Shown one piece after another: positions 51,684 through 63,831 of a stretch of 64,000 bases of DNA (its first letter is position 1; each line of letters starts with the position of its first letter). Origin of the DNA: Gordius sp. MW1 (taxonomy: Eukaryota; Nematomorpha; Gordioida; Gordea; Gordiidae); the NCBI GenBank assembly GCA_964036665.1, contig OZ038530.1, forward strand, positions 5,966,501 to 6,030,500, in the 5' to 3' direction. Below the pieces are notes generated by a model that did not search any database, was not told the DNA's origin, and was given only the letters and a program-made list of their open reading frames with translations. Position numbers and translations under genes: made by a program.

Positions 51684-53034
51684 TTGCTGCTGAAAGTCTA
51701 ATTGCATTAAAAAGTGAAGATTCTTATGTAATTTAAATAATCACCAATTAAAGTTATTATGTCATATATCCCATTATTTATAAGATTTAACTCTATAATG
51801 AAAAAAAACAATTGCTAAAAGGAAAGGCAATTTCACTCAAAGTTTCAGGTCCTACTAGATGGCGTGGTTAATATGCTTGAAAATTAGACACAATTTACAT
51901 CTCAACCATTTCGTAAATTCTCCTGATTTATAAGTCGAGTCCTCGGAGTCTACAGATGAGGATATAGAAAAAATATATCGGATAGCATTTAATAGCAATT
52001 CACGTTTATAAAACCTGTTATTAATTGTTAAATAGAAATTATACTAAATTTTTTGGAGCATTTATTAATTTATTTTACCCTTTATCGTTAATTTATCTAT
52101 AAATCTGTATAAATTTTAGATGTTAAATGGGTAGGTTTTTGTGTTTACATTATTAATTTAAATTTATAATTTACATTGGACTCTCATAATATTTCTCCAA
52201 ATACCCCATTATTTACATGATTATTTACCCAATTTTTTTCTATTTTTTTGGAAAATTTTTCCGATGTTTGTATTGGGGAAAAAATGACATCTTTAATTTT
52301 AATAGTTTTATAAACATTAGAGGGGTGACATAAATTAAAATGGATAGCAAGTTGCTAAAAAATTAAATCATTACAGGTACAAGTTTTATGTTAAAGGTAA
52401 ATTGACGTTGCAAGTAACTTTAACCGCTTTGTTATGGGATAACACCTAAATAAACTTTATTTATTCAAACATCAATAATAAAAATTAATAATTACCTAAT
52501 TATAGCAAATCATAAATCTTCAAATATGCAGATCATATATTCAAGTGCATTTATTGACGATATTTATTCACATATTTTATCTATTCATTGATAAAGTTAT
52601 GTGCATAAAAATACTTTGGAGACATAAAAACGGGTATTTTTGTTGTTTTATAAAGAAGTAACAGGTATGGCTATAAATAATATATTATCATGATTATCAT
52701 TACAATTTAATATTGCCCTCCCCCCAAATGACAAATTCAATACAAAAACCCGTAAAAATTAAAAAAATTTGTGTTTTGTCCCCCCCCCCAATTAAACTTG
52801 AACAACTTTCGCCCCTCCCCTGATCCAAAGGCTACGCCCATGTTAGTATTCAAGCTTTATTTATAACTAAACCTATTACATATTTATACGATTATAAAGT
52901 ATCAGGTTTATATACAGATGCTGGTCTTTATGGGCCGATTTGAGTGGGAGGAAAATACAAATTTTTAAAAATTTTACGAAAATATAAAAAATGGTTTAGG
53001 GGATAGCATAAGTTGCAATATTATTAATTGCTAT
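51684..53034. other. AT-rich intergenic DNA with a partial MITE
   Basis: No gene recognised. A MITE fragment of the 51472 subtype ends at GGCTACGCCCATG (52830-52842); its left end is missing or strongly diverged near 52710. Confidence 0.5.
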
Positions 53035-56000
53035 TTATTTGCGTTTCCCCAAAGCTTGCCTTAGCTTAATTAAATCAGCTAATGTGGGGGATCTTTTTGG
53101 GCGTTGCTTTAAATTTCGCGATAAATTTTTAGTTTTGGACCCGAGTATGGGTTTTAATGTTTTCGCAACTTTAATATCCTTCTTCGCCATGCCATTCTTT
53201 TTTCCATTGTTAAACTTCTCGTTTTTCAATTTTCGGACTTTATTCTTCAAATTTGTTTTGTCTAATGAACCTTGATTAGCTTTTTTATGAGATTGTTTTG
53301 GAAAGTTTGTTTTTTTGTTATTTTTAACAACGGCCTTCTTTGATTGATTTTTCTTCACGAACTTTTTTGGTGAAGTTTTGATCGGCGGATTTTTACCAGT
53401 AGTCAATTTATTTTGTAAATTTCCCATCAGAATCTTACGTCCTAATTGATTTCGAGATCCGTAAGACTCGGATTTAGTATCCAAGCACATAGTGTATTGT
53501 TCCTCATTCAATCGGCTATCGCAATATTTATCATGGTACATATGAACCAAATCAGGATCCAGAGCTCTAAACACCTACATAAAAATAAATAAAATAAAAA
53601 AATATGCCATACCTTGATGTCACTCCTGACGTGTTTTTCGTACAAGTCGACATCCTCTGCTCCCCACCCGCTAATATTCAGATTGAAGCCTCCAACGCTT
53701 ACATAATCACTTTTATACAGGCAAACCAAACCAAACCCATAATCCACCCAATGTCCTTAAAATATTATAATAGAAATGCTTTGATTATTAAAACTAATCG
53801 ATAGAACGATAGAAAGAATAGCCATTATTTCACAATTGTACTTGGGCGTAGGCAGGATAGAAATTAGAGGGGGAAATATAGGAAGGGGCAAATTAATCGT
53901 TTTTGTAATTTTAGCAATTATTATATAAAATTTTAAAGAATTTCTGAATTTAGAGGTGGTAGCCGCCCCTTCCTGCCTCGCCCTGGCTATGTCCATGCAA
54001 TTGTTTTTACCAGTGTCAGGGTTGATGTCGCCCAAAGAATCGACCGTCATGTGCTGAGGTGTTGAACTAAAATCACGGACCATTTCGGGATTATATTGTG
54101 AGAATACGAGTGGGTAGTAAACGGATTTACCAGGTTGCGTATTGCTTCGACAACGCCTTACAAATTGTGGGCTTAATTGCATGTCGGCGTCGCAAAAAAA
54201 GAGTAATGCATCCTCTACATCGCCTTTGTTAACTTGCATAGCACCTTTGCGTATTTTATTAATTCTATTTAATTAATGACAAATTCAAGATTGTAACCCA
54301 ACCCAATAAAAAAAATCAATTTTTTATATAATCCAGTATAAATTTCAATAAAAATTTATTTCCACCATACCACATGCAGCGAATAATGAATAAATTGTGT
54401 AAAATAATAAACCAGACCTGGCACAAAAATTGTTTTTGTATGCAAAATAAATTGCATATCTTACCGTAATGCAAGGATGCACCCCGAGAAAATGGTCCTG
54501 CAATTGGAATTATTTCAATGTCGTATGCCTTAGTCGGACCATAAATGGTTTTTGAGCTTTCGACAAAGTCTCTCACCTTCAGGTTAATATCCAATTCAAC
54601 CGAATCCGGCGTAGCTTGGGCCGATAATATGAGCCAAAGTTTGACGTTCAATCTCGCCACATTGCTAAATTGTCGCAAAAAGTTATCAAACCTCGTCTCT
54701 ATATCCCCTCCCGCTATCGGAACAATCAAATGCACTTTCTCCGCTACAATCTAAAACAAAAACGTTTTACAACTTAATAAAATTATAAAAAATTTATATT
54801 CATTAAGTTCCTTTTCATATTAATTATTCCCAAACATTTCCCTTCTCCCCATAATATACCTCGGGTTGTTCATGTGTAGTTTCGACTATTTCGTGGTAGG
54901 CTGTTAACTCGACTTGATTCAATGGTTGGAAAAGATGAGCCCGTTTGATTTCAAATTCTAAGCCCTTACTAACTTTGCGGCGTCGTACTCTGGGGGAGGG
55001 TGTTTAAAAATAAGGTTAAAACACATTTTGGAAATTGATTGGTGGCAAGATCGTTAAATATGAATCGTATCAAAAATACCGAAAGTCGATGATGTAATCA
55101 ACACCGTAACCGGGTTCGTATTTGGCGTATCCATTCATCACCTTTTGCAATTCCCATTTCCTATCGGATACCTCCAATTGATTCACTTTGCTACAATAAA
55201 TTGCGATTAAAAGGTAAAACATATATATTCATTTTCTATTTACTTCACCAAATGGCTGGTCAGGTGGGATTTTTGTTTTTTGTGATAACCTGGGATGGGA
55301 ATACGAGGTTCATTGCCAAACGTATCGTAAAGGTAAAAATCGTCAAATAATTGGTATTTCATTTCCTACATTCGACACAAATCGATCATGTTAACTCATT
55401 TTAAAAGCACCTGTAAATTTTTGTCAGTCGTTGAACGTTCTTTGTGGAGCAAAAAATTGTCCAAACTCAATGGTTTAATGATGTGAGAAGCGCCGCTTGC
55501 CGTCGAAATAGCATTTAGGGATTCAACACTAGGTGGTGGATCTCGCAAAATAGCTCTTCTAACTCTTTCGCTATTTTTAACCGAACCAACTTGTGAGCAT
55601 GTCATTGGACAGGTTGGGCAACTCGAACATAAGGATGCTTGACCTTTATAAAATTGGATTTATTTATATTTTATCAATTTCAAAACAATATTGATGCCAA
55701 TAGTTATTACCAGCTGATTGTATTGTTGGGAGGCTTGTCATTTGGTAGCAATGGTAAACTTGCATCCAAGTTTTAATGTTGAATCCCAAAAGAAAGAAAA
55801 ATATAATTTCAAGCAAATATTTCATGTAAAAAGTGGTAGAATATCGAGGAGCTATGATAAACATCCTCCTGAAACGTTTTATCCAACGAAGACCGTAAAA
55901 TTTTTTGGGTACGGCACCAGGGTCAACTGTTTCTTTCATTGCATCCTAACAAAATTAAATTTATTTATAAAATGGTAAGATACAATTTGTGGAGGAGAAG

Positions 56001-56208
56001 TTTCTATTGTTCCTTTCAAAATGGCTCCGCAATTTCCGTTGTTGTGTCTGTATTGCAAATGACATTCGTGATTTTGGCGTGGAGTAATTTTGGGTGCTTT
56101 TAAATTAATGTTAATAAAACCATCTTCGTCTTGTTCGGGTAATACGGGATTCCAATACTTTTTATTTTCGTATCCATCGTATGAATAGATATTTTTGCCT
56201 CTCACCAT
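53035..56208 (-). CDS. chondroitin N-acetylgalactosaminyltransferase family (CHGN domain)
   Basis: Adds GalNAc in chondroitin synthesis in the Golgi (family knowledge). Exons, 5' to 3': 56208-55984, 55945-55711, 55643-55411, 55365-55244, 55190-55080, 54989-54860, 54750-54465, 54244-54011, 53755-53613, 53574-53035; all in phase, 752 residues. A hydrophobic segment (residues ~113-131, YLLEIIFFFLLG) preceded by basic residues suggests a signal anchor. Residues ~290-310 contain GYAKYEPGYGVDYIIDF, as in chondroitin synthases. The CHGN domain follows: VHLIVPIAGG, IPIAGPFSRGASL, LLFFCDADM (DxD at ~466-468), NTQPGKSVYYPLVFSQYNP, GWGAEDVDLY and MYHDKYCD. The C-terminal ~128 residues are a Lys/Asn-rich tail absent from relatives I know. 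I do not see the N-terminal GlcA-transferase half of CHSY enzymes. The first exon and start (ATG 56208, or the ATG at 55939 in exon 2) are uncertain. Confidence 0.88.
53841..53997. mobile_element. hAT-like MITE in an intron of the chondroitin GalNAc-transferase gene
   Basis: Starts CTTGGGCGTAGGCAGG and ends CCTGGCTATGTCCATG. The flanking 8-mers CAATTGTA and CAATTGTT match at 7 of 8. It fills most of the intron between the exons at 54011 and 53755, ending only 13 nt from the splice donor at 54010. Confidence 0.8.
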
Positions 56209-58369
56209 ATATGTGTTTATCAAGGTGGATAAAAATTACGACTCGTCATTTAACATTATAGATATGTAGTGATGAAATTTGTGGATAGGGAATTATGTAT
56301 ATATAAAAGTATATTACATCAACGTTATTAATAGACGGATTTTAGGGTGAAAAGATTGTTATTATAATAATGAGGAAACATCTATATGATATGGTATAGG
56401 GCAATGCCACCAACCATCATCGAGCAAGGCATATCATTAAAAATCTCTTATCTCCCCGGCGGTTGACTTCTGCACAGCATATTATTAAAGTATTTATCGA
56501 TGCACATTAAACATCAATTTAAATAAAAAAAGCAAAAGCGGTCTTACTTTTTACCTAATATCTGTATTAAAACACTTATAGTTTACGGGGGGATGTTCCA
56601 TGAGACATTTCCCTGAAAAAACAAGCGTAAAAAGTCAAGTATCCCCATGCCCTTAATGACAATTATAATCAACCAGGCGCGTAGCCAGGATTTTCTCAAT
56701 GGGGGATTTTTAATTTTTTAGTACTTTTTTATTTATAATACATTAAAAATGAGGGATGCGAAATGTCCAGCCCATTCAGCTTACGGGCCGGGCCGGACAA
56801 CTGTCTTAAAATTAGATTTTATGGTTGACAGCATAACAAGATTCGAGCAAGTCGTGTATTTTAATTTTATTGCACATTTTTTATAAAAAAAAAGAATTAA
56901 ATTTAAAATTTTTCTAAAATATAAAGAAATTACTACTAAATATTTAAAAATTCATTGTTTCGGGACAGGGAGTTGGGGCAGCTTTAAAAATTTGGACTTA
57001 GCTGAACCTGAAAGGACCCTTATAGGAATAAAATCGGACCGAGTTGTTTATTTATATAAACCTCAATGGCTTTAGTTGAAATATTGGTACGTTTTGGCAA
57101 ATCGAGATATAGTAACAATAAATTAGCTCTAGCTTCCACTAATAAAAAAATGCATTTTTCGTCAGCCCTGTTTCTTATAATTTTCATCTGAGTTGCAATT
57201 TTATCTGCTCATTGAATCACCTCTTGAATGTCAAGGTCCTTTTTCTGCAAATGATTGTCATTGCATAGTGCGGATGTATAGCTGAAAAATATAACAAGAT
57301 TCAAAAGGTAAATCAAGTATTCAGATCAGATTGCCGAAGCGAAACACCCCTATAATTTGTAAAATTGCTACTTATCAGGTATGGGAGGGCCAGAAAATCT
57401 TGTGGGGAAGATGCTCAATAGAGTGTTTTTGGAAAGTGAACAAGTGAATTCGAAAAAAGGAAATAAATGATTAAAAGCTTTTTGTCGATAATTTAATTTA
57501 AAAATAAAAAGTATATATATAAACCTTTAGAGTATTCATAAGTGTTGTAGTCTTTTATGCAACTATAAATAATCTTAATTCACAAAATAATTTAATTATA
57601 TCAAAAGAAGTTTTTTTAATTAGGGGGGAGGGGGGTTTTTCGCACCCACCCCTGACTACGTCACTAAAGTAACTTTGATTAATATTGCAGAAATTCAAAA
57701 ATTATAATTTTATTAAAACTTGGCCATTATTGATGATTACCTATCATTTATTTTGAAATAACATATTGCTTAAAATTTAAGATTATTTGCATTTTTATAG
57801 TTTTTAAAGCAATAGACCAAAAGGCTAATGTTTAGGAGTGTGAGATATTCAAAACTAAGAAAATGTTTTTTAATCATTTATAAAAAGTATGTAGGATTAT
57901 TTTAAATTAGTGAATTATTTTAAATAATTAAATATTCTTAAATTAATTTGTAGAGCTTGAAAGCTAATGTTGAATAGTCTTGAAATAAAAAGTAGGCAAA
58001 ATTGCACTGACTTTGGGCCAAAAATTATGTCTTTAGTAGGTCTCCGATATATACAAAGCCTAAAAGTTAAATCTAAGATAAAAAAGAAAATGTAGTATAA
58101 ATAATTCTAATCTGTTATAGGATTTTAAAATGGATTATATTAAGTTTTTAATTTATTTAGACTTTATTAATTACAAAACTGTGCAAGCGCCTATTCGTCA
58201 AATTTTACGTGTTTTTTAATAATAAAAATCGTTTGGTTGTTAGGATCGTTAACATATTATCGTCTGCTTTAAAATTTAATGTTTTCGCACCCAAGATACG
58301 ATTCAACAATTAAAGGAGTCACTAAGTTTATTTTATTTAACTAATTTCATATATATAAATATTATTTAG
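56209..58369. other. intergenic between divergent genes, with inverted repeat ends
   Basis: A MITE-family-like end GCGCGTAGCCAGG at about 56678 faces an inverted CCCCTGACTACGTC at about 57648-57661. They could bound a ~1-kb element with a GGGCCGGGCCGG patch at 56784, but no target duplication was found. The start exon of the plus-strand gene at 58370 should lie here but was not identified. Confidence 0.35.
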
Positions 58370-61282
58370 GTATAGCGATTCTCAAGCCACTAATGATTCT
58401 GCCTATGAGGCAAGTTTATATTCTATAAATGACCTTTCGCAGAAAATAAATTGTTCCCAAACTTCAAATTATTCTCAAAAATATGGAAAATTAGAGAGTC
58501 AAAAAGTAAAATTTTAATCAAAAATAACGTATATTATGGTGGAAATATATGCTTTAAATGAATATGTTTAGCCATATCAAGAAAGTCACGATTCGATTAA
58601 AAAAGATGATTTTCGGTTTACGAGTATGCAAAGTTACGCTAAAAGGTAATATATTAACTAATGTGCATATTATATTATATGAAAGCGATAAATTAACTTC
58701 AATAAGTGTTGAATTGAAAGCCCTCCATGATTCTATAAATGAAAAAATCAATAATTTAGAAATTAAAATTGATTCAAAGCCATATTTTGATAACAATGTA
58801 CAAGATTATATTAAGGATATAGGTAAGCTAATAATCATTTAACATAATCCATTTAAGTTGCGCAAGCGGTAAAAAATATTGACCACAATACAAAATCAGC
58901 AACAGATTCTAAGGATAAACATGTGGAAAAATTATTAAATAGCCATAATAAAGAAGTATTAAAGGTAGATAAATAACAATTCAAGCATATAAATAAGTTA
59001 AATAGAAATTATCGAAAATCACCGATGACACCGGGAAAACTAAAGATTCAATTAGTGAAAGCATGAAAAATAATAATTTTAACAAGGAGGAGATTATTAA
59101 AAGCATCAAAGTTGATTTAGAAAAGAAGTTTGAATTAATAAACGAATCACTAATTAAGGATTCGCGTAATTCTAATAAAGCATTTGAGGTATTTATTTTA
59201 AGTGTAAATTAAATTATGAAATAAGATATTAGGGGAAAAAATTGTGGCGCTTGAAAAAATTATGGAGAAATCTGGAAAAGAAATAAAGATGGGAAATAGT
59301 GATAAATCTAATAAAACGTTTCATGAAAATATCCAAAGCATCGAAAATCTGCTAGAGCAACAAGTACTTGATTGGATAACGATTTGCGAAAGGAATCATA
59401 AATTTACCATCGAACACATCCTACAAGATAATGCCAAACAGGTAAGAAATTAAAAAAAACCTTTAGGTGAATTTAATATACTTATTGCGATTAGTTTTGT
59501 TTCACAATGAAACAATTTTATATTAAAATATGTCTTCAATATAATTTTACAAAGTAGCACGCAATTAATAAAAAAAAATGAATTATTTTCCCGATCGGGA
59601 GCTAAATTAGTTAACATAAACTTCAAATTAGGGAAATATTGTTTGGAAATGTTATTTAATATAAAAGCAGACGATAATAACCAATAAATTTGAGTTGAAA
59701 GTTTAAATGGGATAGAACATAGATAAGCTAATTCTTTTGTATCAAAATTTAATAGCCTTCTTGCAAAACTCTATAATAATAATAAATTTTTCCTCTTAAT
59801 CATTCATATTTTAAAATACCCATAAATATAAATTAATTTCATCCAACATAAATATTTAATATGTCTATGTGTATTTAGTTGAATCAATTTCAAAAACAAT
59901 TGTACGCACTAATAAACACGCATTTCGCTCGGTTCAAAAGTTCTAGCACTACAACTACCAAAAAAGGAGACAACAGCCATAAGGAACAACAACCAAATGA
60001 AGCAATGCTAAATCAATTGTGTTCCCTTCAATCCAAACTTGATTCCGTCAACAACACGTTTCATAATATATCCCTGATTGCACTAAAGGACAATAGTAAT
60101 TGTGTCGATAGTGATGGTATCAGTAGAGATAAAAGATCACATCAAGAATTGAAAGAATCATCAAATAAGGTCAACCTCTATGGAAATTGCGAAATCGTTA
60201 AAAGTTTCATTACCTCAAACATGGCATCAAGTAGTTATGTGGACCAATTTACTGAAATCAATAATAAAGATGCTGTAGATTATGAAGATAGTCATACTTC
60301 TTCTGTCATTGAAGTTTATGTAGAAAATGTTGAAAAGCCTAAAAATATAAAACCAACTAGAGGGCGAAAAAAGAAAAGGCGAAATAGTAATAAGGGGGAA
60401 AAAATAATTTTGAAAAGGACTAAACCTTTAAATTCATTAAAAGTGACACCTAAACGTTTTCATGAGAACTCTAAGCAGGGATCCTGTCCTCAAAATATAG
60501 ATCCTTTGATATGGGGTGCGTTTGGAACGGGTGTTAATAAAGATATAATAACGCCTCAACAAAATACACGCCTTAGTCAAGTGATCGCTTCTATAAGAGC
60601 TAAAAGGTCAGGATACAAATCAAATGCGGTTGAGCGAAAATTAGATGAAAAGGGTAGTGGGCAATATAGTTGTCAGTCTTCTCCTTACACTTTTACGGAA
60701 GAGAGTGAAGAAGAGCTATCGATAATTGAATGCTCAAATAACGAAAAAATGCCTAAACTTCAATGTGGTGGATACAAGAGGGACAAAGTCAAAGACATTA
60801 AACTAACCCACCCTAAAAATAAACGTGAGGATATAAAGCTTACGATGAAAAACGGTAAATTATGCTATCAACGCAAATCGGAACTGGCCCATCTTACTCC
60901 CACTAATACGGGAAACTACCTAAAAATTGATCCATCTTTCACCTATTCGCTTCAAAACCAATGCCCTGCGATGTTGAGGAGAGAAAAATGTGCTACAACT
61001 TCTACTTTTCAATTTAAGCGAAGTAAAAATAAAAGAAAGTCTGAAAAAGTTTTAGCATTTAACGACCCATCAACGAATAAATTAACACAAGGTCAAGATC
61101 GTATCGAAAGTGAGTTTTCAAATGATGGCGGAATAAAGAATAGCAGGGAAATTAATAAATTGCAAACTTGGGCCGTTAATTATGATCATGGGACAAAGAT
61201 GGATTTCGAGGAAGAAAATGTGAGACGTTCCAGTAGGACGACTAAGGGCAAACGTTTCAAAAGAACTAACTCCTACGCATAA
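58370..61282 (+). CDS. unrecognised coiled-coil protein with basic C-terminal half
   Basis: I do not recognise the family. Exons: 58370-58505, 58572-58645, 58686-58822, 58858-58964, 59006-59188, 59226-59441, 59879-61282; all GT-AG and in phase, giving 751 residues plus a missing first exon. The N-terminal ~290 residues are polar and heptad-like (LKALHDSINEKINNLEIKI, SIKVDLEKKFELINESLI, ALEKIMEKSGKEI), suggesting coiled coil. The last exon encodes 467 residues, including FQKQLYALINTHFARFK, a Ser/Thr-rich stretch, KPTRGRKKKRR (likely nuclear signal, AT-hook-like), a less polar PQNIDPLIWGAFGTG patch, an acidic EESEEELS, repeated KxxDIKLT, and a terminal RRSSRTTKGKRFKRT. I infer a nuclear, possibly DNA- or chromatin-bound structural protein. 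Reading frames are long and clean, so it is a real gene; function unknown. A NAGNAG-like alternative acceptor exists at 58857/58866. Confidence 0.75.
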
Positions 61283-61675
61283 AATGCTTAAAACAAAAAC
61301 GTGTGATTTTTTATTTAATCTCTGTACCACAGCATAAATATAATAATAATTACATAAGTATAATATGATGATAACTATTATTTTTAACGCACATTATAAC
61401 GATTGTGTTAAATTTAATCGATAATATGTATAATATGAAGTTTTGGTTTGAGTATTTTTGGTTGTTAACATCGAACGAGCAGGTAGAAGGTATATTATGA
61501 TTAAATGATATTTGATGAAAAGACTGTATAACTCAATATATAATGTTGTTAAATTTAAATAAAATATCTAAATATTTCAAAGACAAGAAAGATATTGCAC
61601 GTCACTTTTTATAAAAATATATTTAGCTTCATCTTTGGTAATCAAGGTGGTGTGGGTAATGACTTAGATGCTTAA
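61283..61675. other. convergent 3' region
   Basis: The plus-strand gene ends at 61282 and the minus-strand PITPNM gene at 61676. The space between is AT-rich, with AATAAA-like signals for the plus gene near 61558 and for the minus gene (TTTATT) near 61311. Nothing else seen. Confidence 0.5.
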
Positions 61676-63831
61676 TCATTGTCGCTTAAACAAACGACCC
61701 AAACTATGTTTACGTTCAGGGAGCAATTGGTCGTGGAGGAGAGGAGGGGGAGTAGTGGGTTGTTGGGGAGATGGGTTACCTCGACACGAATAATTACGAT
61801 TGTTGCAGGAGAAGGTGAATATTTTTTTGTTATTACTACCGGCCGAACGACGCGATGATCTGAAACCACTCCACAACTTATCCCTCAAACTACTCCGATT
61901 TGAGGCCACAATGGAATGACTATACTCCGACGGCGTTTCCACGTCCAACGGAGACAAATTAAATTTTTGTTGCTAAATAACGTTAAAAAGATAATTAACG
62001 GCGCCGTGTTTCAGCTTTCTACAAGTGGCCGGCCATAGAAAATGCAACGTGATATATAAGCTTAAACTAGAATATTGTACTTAAATCGATATAAATAGCA
62101 ATTAAAAACTTTTTCTAAGCCCATCTTCGGAGTTGTGCGAAAGACTAATTTTATAGATTCAGAAATCAATAATTTAAATTAAAAGGTGTATATACAACAG
62201 TGCGTGTGATTATTGATGAGCTTGATTAACCTTGGACAAGTCGTGAGTAATCAAGGATTCTTTTTTGTGATAAATTCTTCCGGGTCCAGTCGCGGGCACA
62301 GATCCACCAATCGACTTCAAGGACAAAAGATGGGGAACGTAACCGTCAACCAAAATCTAATAGAAATAAAGCGATGTGATATTGATTGAAAAAGGAAGAT
62401 TGATGCGAAACTTATCAAAATTACCGTAGCGTCGGGATAGAGTTTCTTGGGTACCTTACCCAAAGCGTATATACGATCGGGAGGCAAGCCGATTGAGCCA
62501 TAAATCGGGATATCCTTGCTAGACCCGTATGCGCTATGTATCTTCAAACCGACCTAATGAAATGGGTAAGTCAAAAGATGTATTCAAAATATAAAGGCGT
62601 GATTGAATTACGTCGTGGGAGAGGTATTTTAAATAGATCGCCTTGTTTTTGAGACCGTCAGCAGAAAAATGATCGACGAAATAGATAAATCCCCAGGGAA
62701 AATTGTGGTCACACATCCACGAGGTTACTGTATTCATTTGCACATCTGGTCGCGCTACGAAATAAGTTATGAGTGAGATTATGTTGAAAATATTATGCTT
62801 TCAAAACGTTGATGTTTGAAGGAGGAGGGTAAGGTGAGACCTGAAATGTATAAGATGAAGTAGCCAAGAGAGACCCAATGACGCACCACGTCCAAACATC
62901 CCGGTCGTATTTTGGGGTCTTTCCCGCTCAAAGAAACGCTTGCCGTGAAGGAACCATCTATACTAAAAACCACGAGTTCGGTCCCCTTAGGGAGTATGGC
63001 CAAGTCGAAGTAGAGGGAAGAAGTGTCCGATCTAACCACCATTTTTATTTGATAAACCCCGTTTGGTAATTTATCTTCATCCCTCAACGTGTATTGCAAC
63101 CGTCCATTCCTCAGGGTCACGGCCGAACCCAAATACTTCCACGAGGTATCGTCAACCTTTTGAAGGGTTGTCTTACCTACCCATTTCTCCTTGCCCCTCA
63201 CTGCTGAAAAGTCGTTAGGTTGGGCAATAGCCTTACTCAAATTTTCGTCGGAATAATTATGGGACGTAGCATTAACCCCGGCTAGGGTGTTGGCCAAAGT
63301 GTCACGGATCAAAAATTGGGAAGACAAACTTTTGCGAGGCATGGCGAAGGGGGAGTGGGGAGAGGTGATGCTTTCATCATCCAAAACGAATACGTCCACC
63401 TGAATATAGTTTAAAATAAACAGGGGATAGTAATGATCTTACAGACGACTCTCACACGCCGCGGAGTCATATTAAAAATGACTCTAGTACATAATACGTT
63501 TTGGTCAGGTCAAATTACATAATTCCAAACAAAGTTAAGAAGCCGAAAGATAAATTTATGGGACGAGCCCTTTTATGTAGCAAAACCGTTTTTACTAAAT
63601 ATTTTTATAATAATAGAAAAAATAAATTTAAGAATGATCGGGTTGGGATCAAAGAAGGAGTCTGGGGTTACATGATATCTCAACAATAATTTGTTGTGAG
63701 AATACAAGTAATACCGTTTGACCCCCGACCGTGATGACATCTAGAGGGCCGTAAGCGAATCGAGCGAGTAATGTTTGAGGCATGGTATCGTTGATGATAA
63801 CGTCGTTGGCTCGGTGATTACTACTAATATT
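61676..63831 (-). CDS. membrane-associated phosphatidylinositol transfer protein (RdgB/PITPNM), C-terminal part
   Basis: Transfers phosphatidylinositol and phosphatidic acid at ER-plasma membrane contacts (family knowledge). Exons, 5' to 3': 63831-63715, 63399-62841, 62754-62612, 62553-62425, 62356-62231, 61972-61676; phases close to 456 residues, and the gene continues beyond the right edge. The first exon shows NHRANDVII and FAYGPLDVI, the end of the DDHD region. The LNS2 domain follows: LYFDLAILPKGTELVVFSID, GSFTASVSLSGKDPKIRPG, DVVRHWVSLGY, RPDVQMNTVTSW, SAYGSSKDIPIYGSIGLPP, LGKVPKKLYPDAT and DGYVPHLLSL. The last exon (S/R-rich tail, SRSSRR-like) depends on a weak GTTAAT donor at 62230. 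Without that splice the frame stops at TAA 62210. The PITP and FFAT parts lie outside the window. Confidence 0.9.

Noticed and set aside
52700-52842. C-rich runs as a CRISPR- or satellite-like array
   Set aside because: They are homopolymer parts of MITE interiors; no spacer-repeat structure exists and the DNA is eukaryotic.
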